Positions 12,754 through 24,176 of a stretch of 64,000 bases of DNA are shown here, one piece after another. The translations under genes and the position numbers were made by a program. Positions within the stretch are counted from its first letter, which is position 1; every line of letters starts with the position of its first letter. The notes beneath the pieces are model-generated. The model ran no database searches. It worked only from the letters and a program-made list of their open reading frames with translations, and was not told the DNA's origin. The stretch lies in assembly GCA_014871385.1 (NCBI GenBank), contig CM026426.1, forward strand, positions 89,620,250 to 89,684,249, in the 5' to 3' direction. This stretch comes from Ceratodon purpureus (taxonomy: Eukaryota; Streptophyta; Bryopsida; Pseudoditrichales; Ditrichaceae).

Positions 12754-14456
12754 CTACAATACACAAATATCTCCAATGTTCTGACCATAAACTTCGCAAA
12801 AGTTCCTCAATGTTATGGCACTGTTTTCTTGCGGCTCCTGACTGTCCACTTGCAAGGATTGTGATGCTTCTTCTTCATTTTGCTTTTGCTGATCGACCTG
12901 ATCGGCTTCTCCTCCATCGGTTGCCTTGGCTTCTCCGCCATCGGTGTCGCTATCTTCTCCCGTACTGACTTCAGTTTTATCTTCCTCTGCTTGTCTCGGC
13001 ACTTGCTACTTCCGCATCGACATCTGAAGCTGGGTATATCCCGGTCATCAGACTTAAAGTCTTCGCCGTAGTCCTGCGACACATGACAACCGTGGGTTAG
13101 TAACGGTCGTTACGGTCCTGAGAATTCAGTTTAGAATTTACATAAAAATAGAAACTAGGCTGGACGACGTAGGGGTAGGGCCTCATATTCAGTAGTATTG
13201 CTTACCCAAGTCAACTCCTCTCCTGGGTAGATGTCACGTCTGGCAAAGAATGCGACGTGGTAGATACGGTCTTCATCTGAGTGGAGTCGAGCAGGCATGT
13301 CGATGACGTTGGCTCCCTCGCACCTGAAACCACCAAAGTAACAATTTTTAAGAATAATTAGGACTATTTGACACTAAGCACTGAATTCCATTGTACGATT
13401 CACATAGTGAGCTAGGACGGTCCATGCCTGTGGTTTAGAAATCTGGCAACATTGCCATAGTGAGTTGCATCGATACATAGGGAGTTGTTGTCCGTGGCCA
13501 TTATTTCTGATGGCCAACAAGCATCCAGCTGAAGCGTATAGGTTTGCCTAAACCCAAGAAGCTTGTGCACCAAGTGGTTCCGTTCGATCAGTTCACCATT
13601 AGTCACGATCTCCCCCGCAAGCTCAAACAAAAACTTACTTGCCTGGATGTGCTCCACTGTCCGGACACCCCAGCCTCGTGTAGTAGTATTGAAAACCTGA
13701 CAATGACAAAGCAATTGTTAAAAACCTTATATTTAAAAACGCAAATTTCATAATGGAAACAATAACTCTGTTATCTAGTTCATTCATCCTTACCTGGACT
13801 TTCGTTGTCATGCCATGTTGTATGACCCGGTTCCCACACTTTGAATGGCAAGCGCACATGGAGTTGCATTCCGTAATAAAGGTCCTTGTTTTGTGACCAG
13901 GACAAACTGTCTCCTCCTCACTTGTAGTGTCTTTGTCTTCATTTGGGAGACTGGAACAATAACAACCGGCACCTTTGTCACAATATTCCAAACTTAGCTT
14001 GTCATCCAACTTGTTTAGGACATCAGCCCGAAGGAGGCCAGCTGTGTCGTATGCAAATTCGTCTGACTTCAGGGCGCACGTACAACCAGATTTTCCGGAA
14101 GTTAGACAGTCAGAACCGCATCCTAAACATCCCTCTTTGGCTTTGAATGTCTCTCCCACGGGTTTCCACAAATCGCCACCATTAGGCTCCTCAACATACA
14201 CCATGCTCTCTTTAGTGTAGTAAAATTCAGGAAGAGGGATGGGGTTTCCAATAGGACCGATCAGTTGCACTGGTTTTTGCTCCAATCCCTGTGATAGGTC
14301 CGCAACTCGTACTTGACCCTGTTTTGACAAGGCAGATTTTATTCCCTTAGAATTAGTGGATTGGTTGAGTTCTTTTGGCACGTGTTGGGATACATACAAA
14401 ACAGTCAGAGTGTAGAGGAAAAAACCAATTATTAGAATGAATAGAAAACAGACCAA
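12754..14456 (-). CDS. SUVR-type SET-domain histone methyltransferase, partial
   Basis: Four exons are clear: 14456-13794, 13696-13428, 13323-13206 and 13073-12754. The product has a pre-SET Cys cluster (CLGCGSDC, CTC, CDKGAGCYC, CNSMCACHSKCGNR), then GWGVRT, AGEIVTNGEL, LCIDATHYGNVARFLNH, a split RCEGANVIDMP, VAFFARRDIYPGEELTWDYGEDF and a post-SET CRCGSSKC. The NH(R)C and ELTWDY motifs carry the usual catalytic residues, so an active lysine methyltransferase (H3K9-type by family) is plausible. It most resembles plant SUVR1/2/4. The N-terminal WIYLD domain is not seen, and the first exon runs upstream into pyrimidine-rich sequence typical of an intron, so 5' exons are missing or unrecognised. 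The intron at 13427-13324 needs a GC donor (CAG|GCATGG). It sits 140 bp downstream of the minus-strand coiled-coil gene, inside mobile-element territory. Confidence 0.85.
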
Positions 14457-14598
14457 AGTATGGAGGAAAAAACCATAGACGCAAAGCAGCCCACGTATGT
14501 ATATGTGAAGATACGATGCATAGTGTATGAAAAAATTCGCACTTATACTTAACTGCCTACAGAAATCTACACAATCCTACACAAGCCTACTACAACAG

Positions 14599-17500
14599 TT
14601 AGTTAGAGGACTCCAGTACGCTGTTCACCGGCTTGAGTTTTTTCCCGCTTGGGCTTGGGCTGCATCCGGGACTACCAACATCGGGGCAGTTACGAAGAGA
14701 AGGGGTCTCCTTTGACTTCCTCTTGCTAGATTTCTTCTGCCCACCCTTTTCCACCGCACAGTCCTTCTGCCTTTTACCCTTAGGCTTCCGTTTCGTTGCC
14801 AAATCATCACCTTCGCTCGATCTCCTACTGGCCCGCGTCCTCTGGGCTGGCCCCTGTTCTCCGCTTCCTGATCTTCCAATCACACCGTGCTCTTCCAACT
14901 CCTCCTGAAGCCTCCTCCCTTCTAAGGACTTTCTCTTCCCCTTCACCTGTTTCTCCTTCACCTGTTTCTCCTTGGCCTCGTTCTCAACACCTGGGGCCAA
15001 GTCATCTCCTTCGTTACTTTGCTCCATGCCCTTCGGGTTCTCCACTTCTTGACACTTCTTATCCTGGTTGGTGGGCACATCCACTGCCATATTGGACTTA
15101 ACCAAGGAGGTCCAAGGCCTGCCCCAAATTTCTAGGCTATCCTGTTCCAACGCCTCCTCTTGCCCCTCGTCTAACTCCTCCTCTCCTATCATCTGGAGTA
15201 CATGTACATCCCCCCCTACCTTACACTTAGTCTCCCCTCCTCCTTCTATCTCACTGTCCAACTCCATGTCACTATCTCTCTTAACCTCCCCGGACCCTAA
15301 GCCTATGTCACGTCTTCGCACACCTTCCTCACCCGCGTCACTCCTCGGGTCGTCTTCACAAGGGCGTTCCACGGTTTGTATGTCTTCTTTGGCCACCACG
15401 TGAACGGGTGGACTCTGGATCAGCCTGTCATCCCTAAACTTCTTCTCGATGTCCAACCTCAGCCCATTATCTTCTACTGGTTTGTCGTCCTGTACCTGCA
15501 GAACCTGGGGACTATGGCCACTTTCTCCCTCATTGTCTTCATTATCGCTCCCTTCGCTCTCACTATTGCTGCCACTTGCTGTAGTCCCCGAATTCGAAGA
15601 TAGATCAGGACATTTCTCTGACACATTCACACATGAACAGTTAGTACTTTAAACCCTGTGGACAAATCACGCACTTTCCATTCACTAGGTTCATATAACA
15701 ACTGAAATACAATGTGAAGTATATAATATAACACTTTCATTTAAGTGGAGTTAGAAGGGCATACCTTCGGATTCAGAGTCTTCATCTTCAGATTCTTCAA
15801 TGAACTCTGGCTCCGTCACCTTGGATTTCCCGCGCGAGTCTTTCTCAAGGCACTCAAAAACCTTCTCCGGAGGTAGTTGAGCTCGTGCTCCTGATTTCCG
15901 TCCCTCAGATCTCCCAATCGATGTTCCAGACCTTGTGGTTGTCAGATTAATTTTCACAGGACTGTCCACCACCATCTTACCTCCATCCTGCTCTCGGACC
16001 ACCTGTAGACTGCTAGTAAAGGTCTCTCCACCAGCCGAGTCTTTGAAACGAGTAGAAACAGCTTGGCTTTGCTCTCCACCACTAGCAAGCCCGTGAGAAA
16101 GGCAGGACATCGGCTTCAATGACGAATCTGTCATCAAAAAACAAACAATCTGAATTAACAAGTCCATCAAAAGTACAACAATATACTATAAGTACATCTA
16201 CTATAGCAGAGACTACTATTAGTACTTCTGCGCCACATCTCCCTCGATACTTTGCTTATACATCCCACAATAATGTACTATTCTAGACCAACGTAGTACT
16301 TTTAGGCTACCTAAGTACTAGTATAACTGAAACAAGTACTAGTAAGTAAGCTTTGTATTACAGATAGATTATCACTCATACAAAGAGTACTACACTGAAG
16401 TACTCTAGAAATTGAACATGAATACATCAAGTACAACATACACAACTACTGCGTCAACAATTGTATTTACCAAAAGTATTTGATGTACACAAACTCTGTG
16501 AAATAAGCAATATGTACATGAAAGTACTAAATAATACAATATGTACTGAAAACAAAAAAAACAAATAATGCATCCAAGTACAGAAAGTAAAAACTGTAGA
16601 GGGGAATGTAATCTTCCTTGAGCCTCTGCAAGACAAGTACTTGTGATTAGTGACTCTACGTTTAATTTGAAAACAAGAAAATGCTACCGAGTACATCTTT
16701 AGTACTATCCCTAATACTAAAAGGAAGATCAGTACCATAAGCTATACGTCCCCTAGAAACAAGAAACCTTAAGGCAGTACCTCAGAACAGCAAGGTAGGA
16801 TGGCACTTGAAATAAAAACCACCGTAGTACTGACCTGTGTTTGGACATCGTAGCCTAGCTCGTTCAGCTCGTTCAGCAAGCAACCGCGCCACCTCCTCGT
16901 CACACAAGGTAATTTGGGCAGCAACATCTTCGACAACAAGTGTACCTGGACCTCCCCACCCGAAACTACGGTGCCAATCCGGGTCTACCAGTTTATCACT
17001 ACAGTTACCTGCAGCACACTTGTACCCGTTCTCGTAGGTCACCTTTGCGCAGAAAGGGTGATACATGTGCTTACAACTTGCTATTACTATATCACTCTTG
17101 GGGAAGTTGAAACCGCAAAGGGCACACTTGGTGATCTTCAAGAACCTGCGCTCGGGAGACTCGTCTTCACCAAACGCGGAATCAGGGTACACAAGAGGCA
17201 CAGGGTTGAGGCTCGCAGATTGCCTCCCATATTTGATGCGATCGATCTCCACCTTCACCCCTTCACACATCCGCGTCTTCTGCTCCCGCAACCTGCCACA
17301 CTCTGCTGCAGCTAAATCCCTCTGTAGCGCCTCTGCCTCCTTCCTTCCTAGAACTTCCTTCTGTTCCTCCAACAGCTCGGCTAGTAAACTCCGTTTCGCT
17401 TCATTTCCCGGATGTGCCACGTCCGCAGTTTGGAGAGAGGCCAAATTAGCCTCGTATGACTCCACCATCAAGAGCGCCAACCGCTGGTCCTGAGCAGCTC

Positions 17501-18811
17501 CATCTTTAGCTTTCTTCGCCAACTCCTCGTCCAACTTCAATCCCTCTATCTCCATTAGCAAAACCGTGTGCATCGTCTGGAAGTACTCCAATTTTGACAT
17601 CGAGGCTATCCCCCGATCCTCCACCTTCACTGTGGAGTTAGGGAATTCAGATTTCACCCCGAGCCTTCTACTGGTCGTCACATTGCCAGGTGGCGGTATA
17701 GCCCTCCTCTACAACAACAACGACAGTCAAAGAAACAAACAGTTACTAGTTAAAAACTATGCTTTTAGAATACATGTCGCATTCAGACAGAAACCAAAAC
17801 CCGAGAAATTAACCTTAGTCAGAAAAGATGTATATTACACTGTAATTCATTTCAATTGATCTGGCTAATGCAATGCAAAGCATAGACCTACTCAGAATAC
17901 TATAACACTGACTCGTTAGATCCAAAGTTCTAATTTTCAGTAACTTTCTAAACTAGAAATCGAAATTAATCTATTGTCATTGCAATGTCTACTATAACAT
18001 AAACCGATATCACACACCCTAAGCAAATTGCATTGCATCAACAACTGACATAATAGGAAAACAGAATAGAGTTTAGTGCACATACCTTAGTGGGCGTTGC
18101 AGCCTCCATTCCAACGTTCGGCTCCAACTTCACCTTTACGGCAGCATCAACCTTGAGACTCCTCCAAGTCCGCTTCGTCACTTTCGCTCCCGTGTTGATG
18201 GCAAATTGGAGCTTCGAGAGATCCTGTTCGTATTTTCGCCGCTGGCTATTATTCGTCTCTTGGCCATACAACGCCCAGTTGACCAAGTTCTTCTGGTACT
18301 CCAAGACTACGCCATATGCGAATTGTTTCGTCACGCATCTTGGTATCTCTTCAGGTCCGTGTTGATACACGATTGGATGTAAATACTTTATGCGGTTCAC
18401 TATCTCCCGCACCTTGCAATCAGACCACGAATATCCACCACGCCCCTTAACCCCCTCCGCCTTCAAACCGAACTCCAGCATCGTCTTGTCGCTAATATCC
18501 TTATCCTTCCGACAACGATGGGGGTTGATGGAGTTCGGGCCGCACTCCAGATTGTACCTGTCACGAAAGTCCTCCCATGTCAGCACATCCGGAGGAGATT
18601 TCAGGCAATCTATCAACTCCTGCAAGTCGTCGATGTCGAGAAAGCGCTCCTCCTCCTTCACGGACATCCCTACCTGTTCACTGCCCCCAGACTTAGTCTT
18701 ACCAACCTGCACTCCCATCCCAGATCCCGCACTCCCTCTAGACTTAATCTTCCCATCCCTCGAAGTCGAAATTACTCCCTCTAAACCCCCGGACTTGGAC
18801 TTCCTCGACAT
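14599..18811 (-). CDS. Coiled-coil and RING-like zinc-binding protein with acidic tail
   Basis: The spliced model is 18811-18086, 17708-16835, 16127-15765 and 15617-14599; all junctions have GT-AG sites and keep phase. Start ATG at 18811 (MSRKSKSGGLEG). Order of parts: a basic N-terminus; a helical region (DDLQELIDCLKSPPDVLTWEDF; VNRIKYLHPIVYQ); a heptad coiled coil in exon 2 (LLMEIEGLKLDEELAKKA to LREQKTRMCEGV); a zinc module (CALCGFNF, SCKHMYHPFC, C, C then DPDWHRSFGWGG); and long acidic/basic low-complexity exons 3 and 4 ending in a Lys/Arg-rich tail. Introns, especially 16128-16834, are full of AGTACTT-type motifs. The zinc module suggests a RING- or PHD-like interaction domain; the tail suggests nuclear or chromatin association. 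Function is not known. A broken copy is at 3.7-4.8 kb and tail fragments are at 42.7-44.0 kb. Confidence 0.65.
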
Positions 18812-18874
18812 TGGTAAACAAGATCTGCGCCCTACCACTACCCTAAACCCTAAAACACTATACAGATATTCCAA

Positions 18875-19740
18875 CTCTTACCCAACACGACCAGCTCACC
18901 CTAATCGCAAAAACTGAAAGGAAAATAAACCTTAACTTCGACAAAAGAATCTAACTCTAAATCCTCTAACTCTGAATACCCATCTCATGTACCGCACCCA
19001 AGAACAAAACACCTCTCAAACAAACAGAGACCCTAAACAATGACACACAAACAACTAAAATGAAACACCAAACCAAACCCTCAGCACAACAAACGCAACC
19101 CACAAAACTGTAACACTCAATCACTCCGTCAACCCTCTAACCTCGAACCCTCAAACCCTCAAACCCACAATCCCTCTATCCCTCACAAAACCTCCAACCC
19201 TCCATCTGAACTAACAACACAACAATAAAAAAACAAAACAGCTAAACCTCCTCTCCAAAACTCTCAACTCATAAGCACATTGCTAAAACAAACCCTAAGC
19301 AAAACAAACGAAACTCACAAAAACTCTAACTCTCAATCCCTCTATCTCTACCAGCAACCTCTAACCTTCAAACCCTCTAACAGTCGATCCCTCTATCCCT
19401 CACAAAACCCCCTAACCCTCCATCTGAACTAACAACACAATAAAGAACATCATAACAAAAGACCCTCCTCTTCAAAACTCAAAACTTTTAAGGAAATTGC
19501 GAAACAACAAAACAAAACCGAGACTAGACCAACACCACCAACACCAACGAGACTGGAGAAATCTGGAGGTGCGAGACGAAGACTACCGGCTACAACAGGT
19601 GAGACCCAATCCGGTTACCTGAGACCACCGGTCAAGTCCAACGTTATTGGTCGATCTGAGCATGGGCGCAGGTGGATCGCGGTGGTAATATCGACGGCTA
19701 CGATTATCCAGAGAAGTACTCGAGATACTTACTAGCAGAA
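18875..19740. promoter_or_regulatory. Telobox-rich 5' region with tandem duplication
   Basis: This stretch upstream of the minus-strand coiled-coil gene is C- and A-rich and crowded with AACCCT, CCCTAA and AAACCCT motifs, the plant telobox core. A segment of about 50 bp beginning CTCTATCCCTCACAAAAC at 19174 is repeated at 19391, and flanking sequence is also duplicated, giving an offset of about 217 bp. Teloboxes are common in plant 5' regions and can recruit telomere-repeat-binding proteins. A promoter role is inferred from position. Confidence 0.5.
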
Positions 19741-19745
19741 ATGTA

Positions 19746-21152
19746 CTAAAAAAGTACTTCTAAAATCTGCCCAAAGTGTACCCGGTGTAGTGTACTCTCA
19801 CCCTGCGTCTGTTGCAAAATGAGACCTCTAGCAAACTGGAGCGAAATCTCCTTGTTGGGCATGTGGGTGTCATCATACACCCTCTGCCAAAGCTCTAAAA
19901 TGGAGGCGGCATCTTCTGCGGATGTATGCTTCGCATATTTCCAGCCAGATTTCGAAGCCTTTGGCCCAAAATATGAAGACACTACAGACTCCGGTATTTC
20001 GTCGCGAATTCCGTCTACGATCGCACCAGAGGAGGGGAGAGCTAAAGAGAACTTCACGAAAGCGGGATCCTGGCTCAAAGACTCCTTACCAGCTGTTTGA
20101 AAAACCTCGGCCATCTACAGGATAAGCACACATAGTACCTTAGAGAAAACATTGTCAAAGATCGCAAAACAGAGTCTACCTAAACCATAACAAGAAGTTT
20201 CGGAGAGCTCAACAATTCACAGCCTTGAGACACCGAAAAGGGAACGACACAACAAGCAAGCAACGACAGAAGGAAGCTACAAAAAAAACTGACGAAGCTA
20301 CAAGAAGCCTCCAAGAAGCTGCCTAAACTTACCGCGCTAAAGGAGCCTGACAAATCCGCGATGCGAGTTCAATGCGAGGGTACAATGCGTGGCAGATTGT
20401 GCGAAAGATAAGGAGAATCTGACTGAAAAGAAACTTTGTATCTGGAAAATGGCGGGGCGCAAGATGGTTGGGCGGGATGGTGGCCACGCAAGCAGACATG
20501 GCGCGAGAGACTGCATAGGTTTCCCGCCATTCCAGTCCGGTGAAGGAATGATGAATCGCAGTGCTGCCTGTGAACGCGGTTGTGGATGTCCTGTTCCGGA
20601 GTTCCAGAATGTCCGGGGCGGGGTACCCCAAGCGTACCCGCACCCATGTGCTCAATCTTCTCCGTCAATCGAACCAAGGCATGCAATGTAAAAATGTGCA
20701 CTCTGGACAAAGGAATCCGCACGATAGGCTTCCACCTAGTAGATGTTGTCATGTCACAAGGTTCCTTAGGTAAGCTGCTGGAAAATAGCCCCCCCACCCA
20801 GTTTGATTTACCACGGCTCTTGATGGCAGCGTTTGCCTGCTGTGCTGTCCCCACAGTGGGCTTTATCCTCTTCTGGTCGCAGTATATGCAGTTCATTGCA
20901 CACGACGGCCCCGACTCAAGCCCGTACATACACTTGATTGTCTTCATGTCCGCAGCAAGATGCCACTCAACCTGGAATTCTCCAACTTCAGTGACCGTGA
21001 GTTTCTCGCCACTTGACTGTGCTGCTATCACAGCCGGGATGTTCGACTTTCCAAATATCCACGAGAGAACATCGTAGGACTCCTTCTTGACCTGAAACGT
21101 GGCAACTGGCCAAATCTCCTATTCTGATTGTATTGAGAAGTACCTCTCTTTG
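19746..21152 (-). pseudogene. Transposase-like gene, 3' half, split by the 19.4-kb insertion
   Basis: Immediately outside the inserted element the minus strand reads DKERYFSIQSE, a TAG, then EIWPVATFQVKKESYDVLSW and WHLAADMKTIKCMYGLESGPSCAMNCIYC with a paired-Cys motif, followed by VHIFTLHALVRLTEKI. This is the continuation of the gene at 40586-42032; removal of 21157-40584 plus one target-duplication copy joins the halves in frame. Phase changes near 20560-20660. A GTAAGT donor at about 20338 leads to an exon starting 20114 after CTGTAG (MAEVFQTAGKESLS...), ending near a GGTGAG donor at about 19808 or at the stop at 19746. The protein family is an uncharacterised RNase H-like transposase-like one. 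The TAG (about 21116) and the phase shift suggest the copy was already inactive, or that small introns are missed. Confidence 0.65.
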
Positions 21153-21311
21153 TCCAAACACCATATTCGTTATTTTGGGAGATATTCTTGATTTTGGGAA
21201 ATCAGAGTGCAGAGAAATGGCGACATTCGTCATCTCCCATTTACTTCAATCTTGCGGAAATCAATATTGAATCATTAATAACACCTTAAAGGAACAATGA
21301 GGCCCATGTCA

Positions 21312-22163
21312 TTTAGGTCGAGTGGACCTAAATGCACGAACATACAGGAGAAAACTTAGTAATGTTCATTGATTCATTAAAAACATGTTTAAATAGAGAT
21401 GATGATTAAGTCATTTAGGTCGATCACACCTAAACGCAATATAAACAAGGAAAAAGAATATACCACGTCCCCTGTAATATTAGTAGTAACTATCCGTTAC
21501 CTTTTCTAAACCAAGGTTTCAATAAAAGGCAATGTCCATAAATTACATAAATTACATTCGGAAACTTGAATAACACAAAAAGTGTGCAAGACAATGAGGC
21601 AAAAATAGCAGACGAGAAAATATGACAAACAGATCAATCGTTTTATTCAAAACATAATTACATTGAAATAACACAGAGGAGTCTTATAATCGTCTACATT
21701 GTCTGCGCCATTGCTATACAGTATATAGTATCCTCTATATGGTTATGGAGTCCCTCCGTAAGCCTCAATTCTTGACTTGACGAATTCCCGTTGGCGCTGA
21801 CGTGTCCACGACATTCCCTCAACCTGCATCATTGGACTATCAAGAAGACGTTGCAACTTCTGCCTACGCCTGTCACCGATGCTTGACTCTGGCAGAGAGT
21901 GGCGACGGGTATCGGATGGTTTAGAGTGGGAGTCGGCGGACTTCCTTGCCCTGGATCCAGTAGTTGTTGATCGCAGCCTCGGCATCTGCAAAGGGGATAA
22001 ATTAGCATTGGGAAGAGATTTCGGTTTAGGTCGAATCGACCTAAACTGCTGAGTGCAATTGTAAAGGTCGAACGGACCTTGAACGAGGAGGCCTACATAA
22101 GCTACAACTAGACCTACACGAGAGTAGAAGAAGATCAATCATTTTAGGTGGCCTCGAGCTAAA
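21312..22163. repeat. Left outer palindromes, TTTAGGTCGA class
   Basis: Copies start at 21312 (TTTAGGTC...GACCTAAA), 21414 (degenerate), 22024 (perfect 10-bp arms around a central A) and 22143 (mixed GGT/GCT arms, imperfect). They lie near the left terminus and in the intron of the small basic gene. The matching class at the other end of the element is at 39892 and 40044, so the outer parts of the element share a palindrome subtype distinct from the inner TTTAGCTCGA class. Confidence 0.85.
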
Positions 22164-22572
22164 ATAAGGACATCAGAATGAAACATCATGAAAGAAACTT
22201 ACAAGAATGAAACATCAGAAAGGAATGAAGAGTGAATACTGAGGAATGAAAACCAACCTTTGCCGGTGGTGGTGACGGCATGTCCACCACATTGTTATAA
22301 AGAGCACGCTTCGTAGGGGTAGAACTCTGTCGTTTCGGAGATAGAACATGCAGTACGGTCCGTGGCCACATAGGAGAAGGGGATTTCAGGGTCTTGGGAA
22401 CGGACAGGTTAACCGGGCTGTCCACAACCCCTTCGTCGACAGCCATAGTTGAATAGTCCATCGTGGACTGCGCTGTTGCAACGGATTGCAACAGAAGCCC
22501 TCTGCTACGTAGAGAGGGCCCGCAGCCATAAGCATAATTCAAAGAATCCACAGAGGCTTGACATGCATTATC
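21743..22572 (-). CDS. Small basic protein of the 19.4-kb element
   Basis: Two exons: 22572-22258 after a TATTGCAG acceptor, ending AAAG|GTTGGT, and 21985-21743 after TTTGCAG, ending in TAA. The product is rich in Ser, Pro, Arg and Lys (SPKRQSSTPTKRAL; RRRQKLQRLL; RQRQREFVKSRIEAYGG) with no recognised domain. The C-terminal helix is basic and could contact nucleic acid. No ATG is obvious at the 5' end, so the exons may belong to the transcript of the FCP1-like gene ending at 22803 or have an unseen first exon. A TTTAGGTCGA palindrome sits in its intron. Confidence 0.45.
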
Positions 22573-22802
22573 CTGCAATACACAAAGCGAATAGAAACAT
22601 ACATCCACCAATAATTCAGCAATGGATAAGGGTTCGTCGCAAGGGGCAGAGTAGATCAAGAAAGAAATATGATCTTCGTATTACAAAAGGAGTAGTCTGG
22701 ATACAAAGATTACGCAAGTGGTTAAGATGTACAACATACTAATAGGTGCGCGGCAGTGATGAAATGTCTATTCACAAAGTAGAGAACCGGAACCATGCGA
22801 AA

Positions 22803-23982
22803 TTATGGTCTACGACTAATTGCCTCATTAATCTTAGCGTATTGTTCACAGGTAGAACGGTCATCATAATACATTTTCTTCCCGATCAAACGCTCGGCCC
22901 TGAATCTAGCGATTGTCCCCACAAAGTGGTGTAGGTCTACAAGATATGGCAAAAGTTTCGACAACAAAAAACGATCATCTGCGGCATCGGGATTCTGGTT
23001 GTTCCAAGTGGAGAGTAGAAGGACATTGTAAGAATTATTCTGACAATGCTTGATCGGGCTGTCGTCGATAAAAATGGTGTTGGCCTCGGAATATATGCCA
23101 CCAAATTTACGAAAGAGACCATCGGACATCGGCTTAAGGAAGATGTCCTTCTGAGTTCCGGGTTCCTTCATATATACCGGATGACCTCGAAAATCTACGC
23201 CCATAGGAACTCTCTGACAGTCCTCTTGACCTAGAATTCTGAGCGGATAGACAGGACGAATCGGACCGAACAGATAGTCGCAGATCATTTTTGTCGTCGA
23301 AGTCTTCATCGAACTCCAGACGGTTATGGTTGCGAATGCTGACAACCGACGAAGGAAATCAGCGCAATTGGGCCTGACACAAACAAGCTTGGGGCCCACG
23401 ACTGCTGGCTTGGACGCTGAGTGGATGCTAAGGTCATGGCTAACAAATGATTTTCCGGGCCAATTAGGAGTACTGGAGCAGAGTATTCCATTAAGGTCGA
23501 GGACAACGTTCAACCAACCACTCTGAGGTCTTGTCGGGACAGGACTCAATTCTTCACTAGAACTTACGTCACATCCAGATGCCTCGCGCACCTGGAGAGG
23601 AAATACCGATGACAGATGGACATTACTATATTATACTAGGACGGGGTTATACGAATGATACAATAAGGACAGTTGCAAGGCAAGTCATTCTCGAAGGAAA
23701 TAGTGCAACGAGATATAATAATAGATGAAATACCTGAGCATCCTCGGCTTGGCTTTCTACAACATCCCGATCCTCCACAGGACCCATCGACCCTAATGAA
23801 TTCTGAGGTTGATCGCTAGGAAAGACCTCTACGCACGTTGGCAAGGTCAGAGCGCACTGGGCCGTGACATCTAAATCCATATTTGTGCGTCCAGTCTCAT
23901 CCGCAGTTTGGGCCATGACAACATCATCCACGACCCGAAGATATTCCACTTCCTCATTCACTTCGTGACCTGGGCATTGCAA
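22803..23982 (-). CDS. FCP1/SCP-like HAD phosphatase-domain protein
   Basis: Exon 23982-23734 (acidic leader, CAG|GTATTT donor) joins exon 23591-22803 (CTCCAG acceptor, TAA stop). The second exon carries the FCP1-homology HAD layout: motif I VVLDLNGIL, motif II TVWSSMKT, the conserved Lys region FLKPM with a downstream FGGIY, and motif IV FIDDSPIKHCQNNSYN. Such proteins normally dephosphorylate the RNA polymerase II CTD or other phosphoserines. Motif I is D-x-N rather than D-x-D, so the general acid is replaced. I recall the LDLNG variant from plant FCP1-like proteins, and activity is uncertain. The first in-frame codon is not ATG and a CCAG|GTC acceptor precedes it, so a further 5' exon is likely. 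The gene lies between two other element genes on the same strand. Confidence 0.75.
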
Positions 23983-24052
23983 GAGAACTATTGAATCATC
24001 AGAGAGTGATCAATGAAGCTGACATAGAAGGGATTGGTAAACAGTTGAACGG

Positions 24053-24073
24053 TTTAGCTCGGGTCGAGCTAAA
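24053..24073. repeat. Intergenic TTTAGCTCG palindrome
   Basis: One copy with a single arm mismatch (TTTAGCTCGG / TCGAGCTAAA). It lies between the stop of the ParB/methyltransferase-like gene (24177) and the first exon of the FCP1-like gene. Confidence 0.8.
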
Positions 24074-24176
24074 CAGCCCATTTGTATTAATTACAATCGT
24101 TTTGGTACAAAATGCACATTTCAGTGAACTACTCCGGTATTAACACCTCATCTACAAAATTCCGAGTTCAAAAAAT

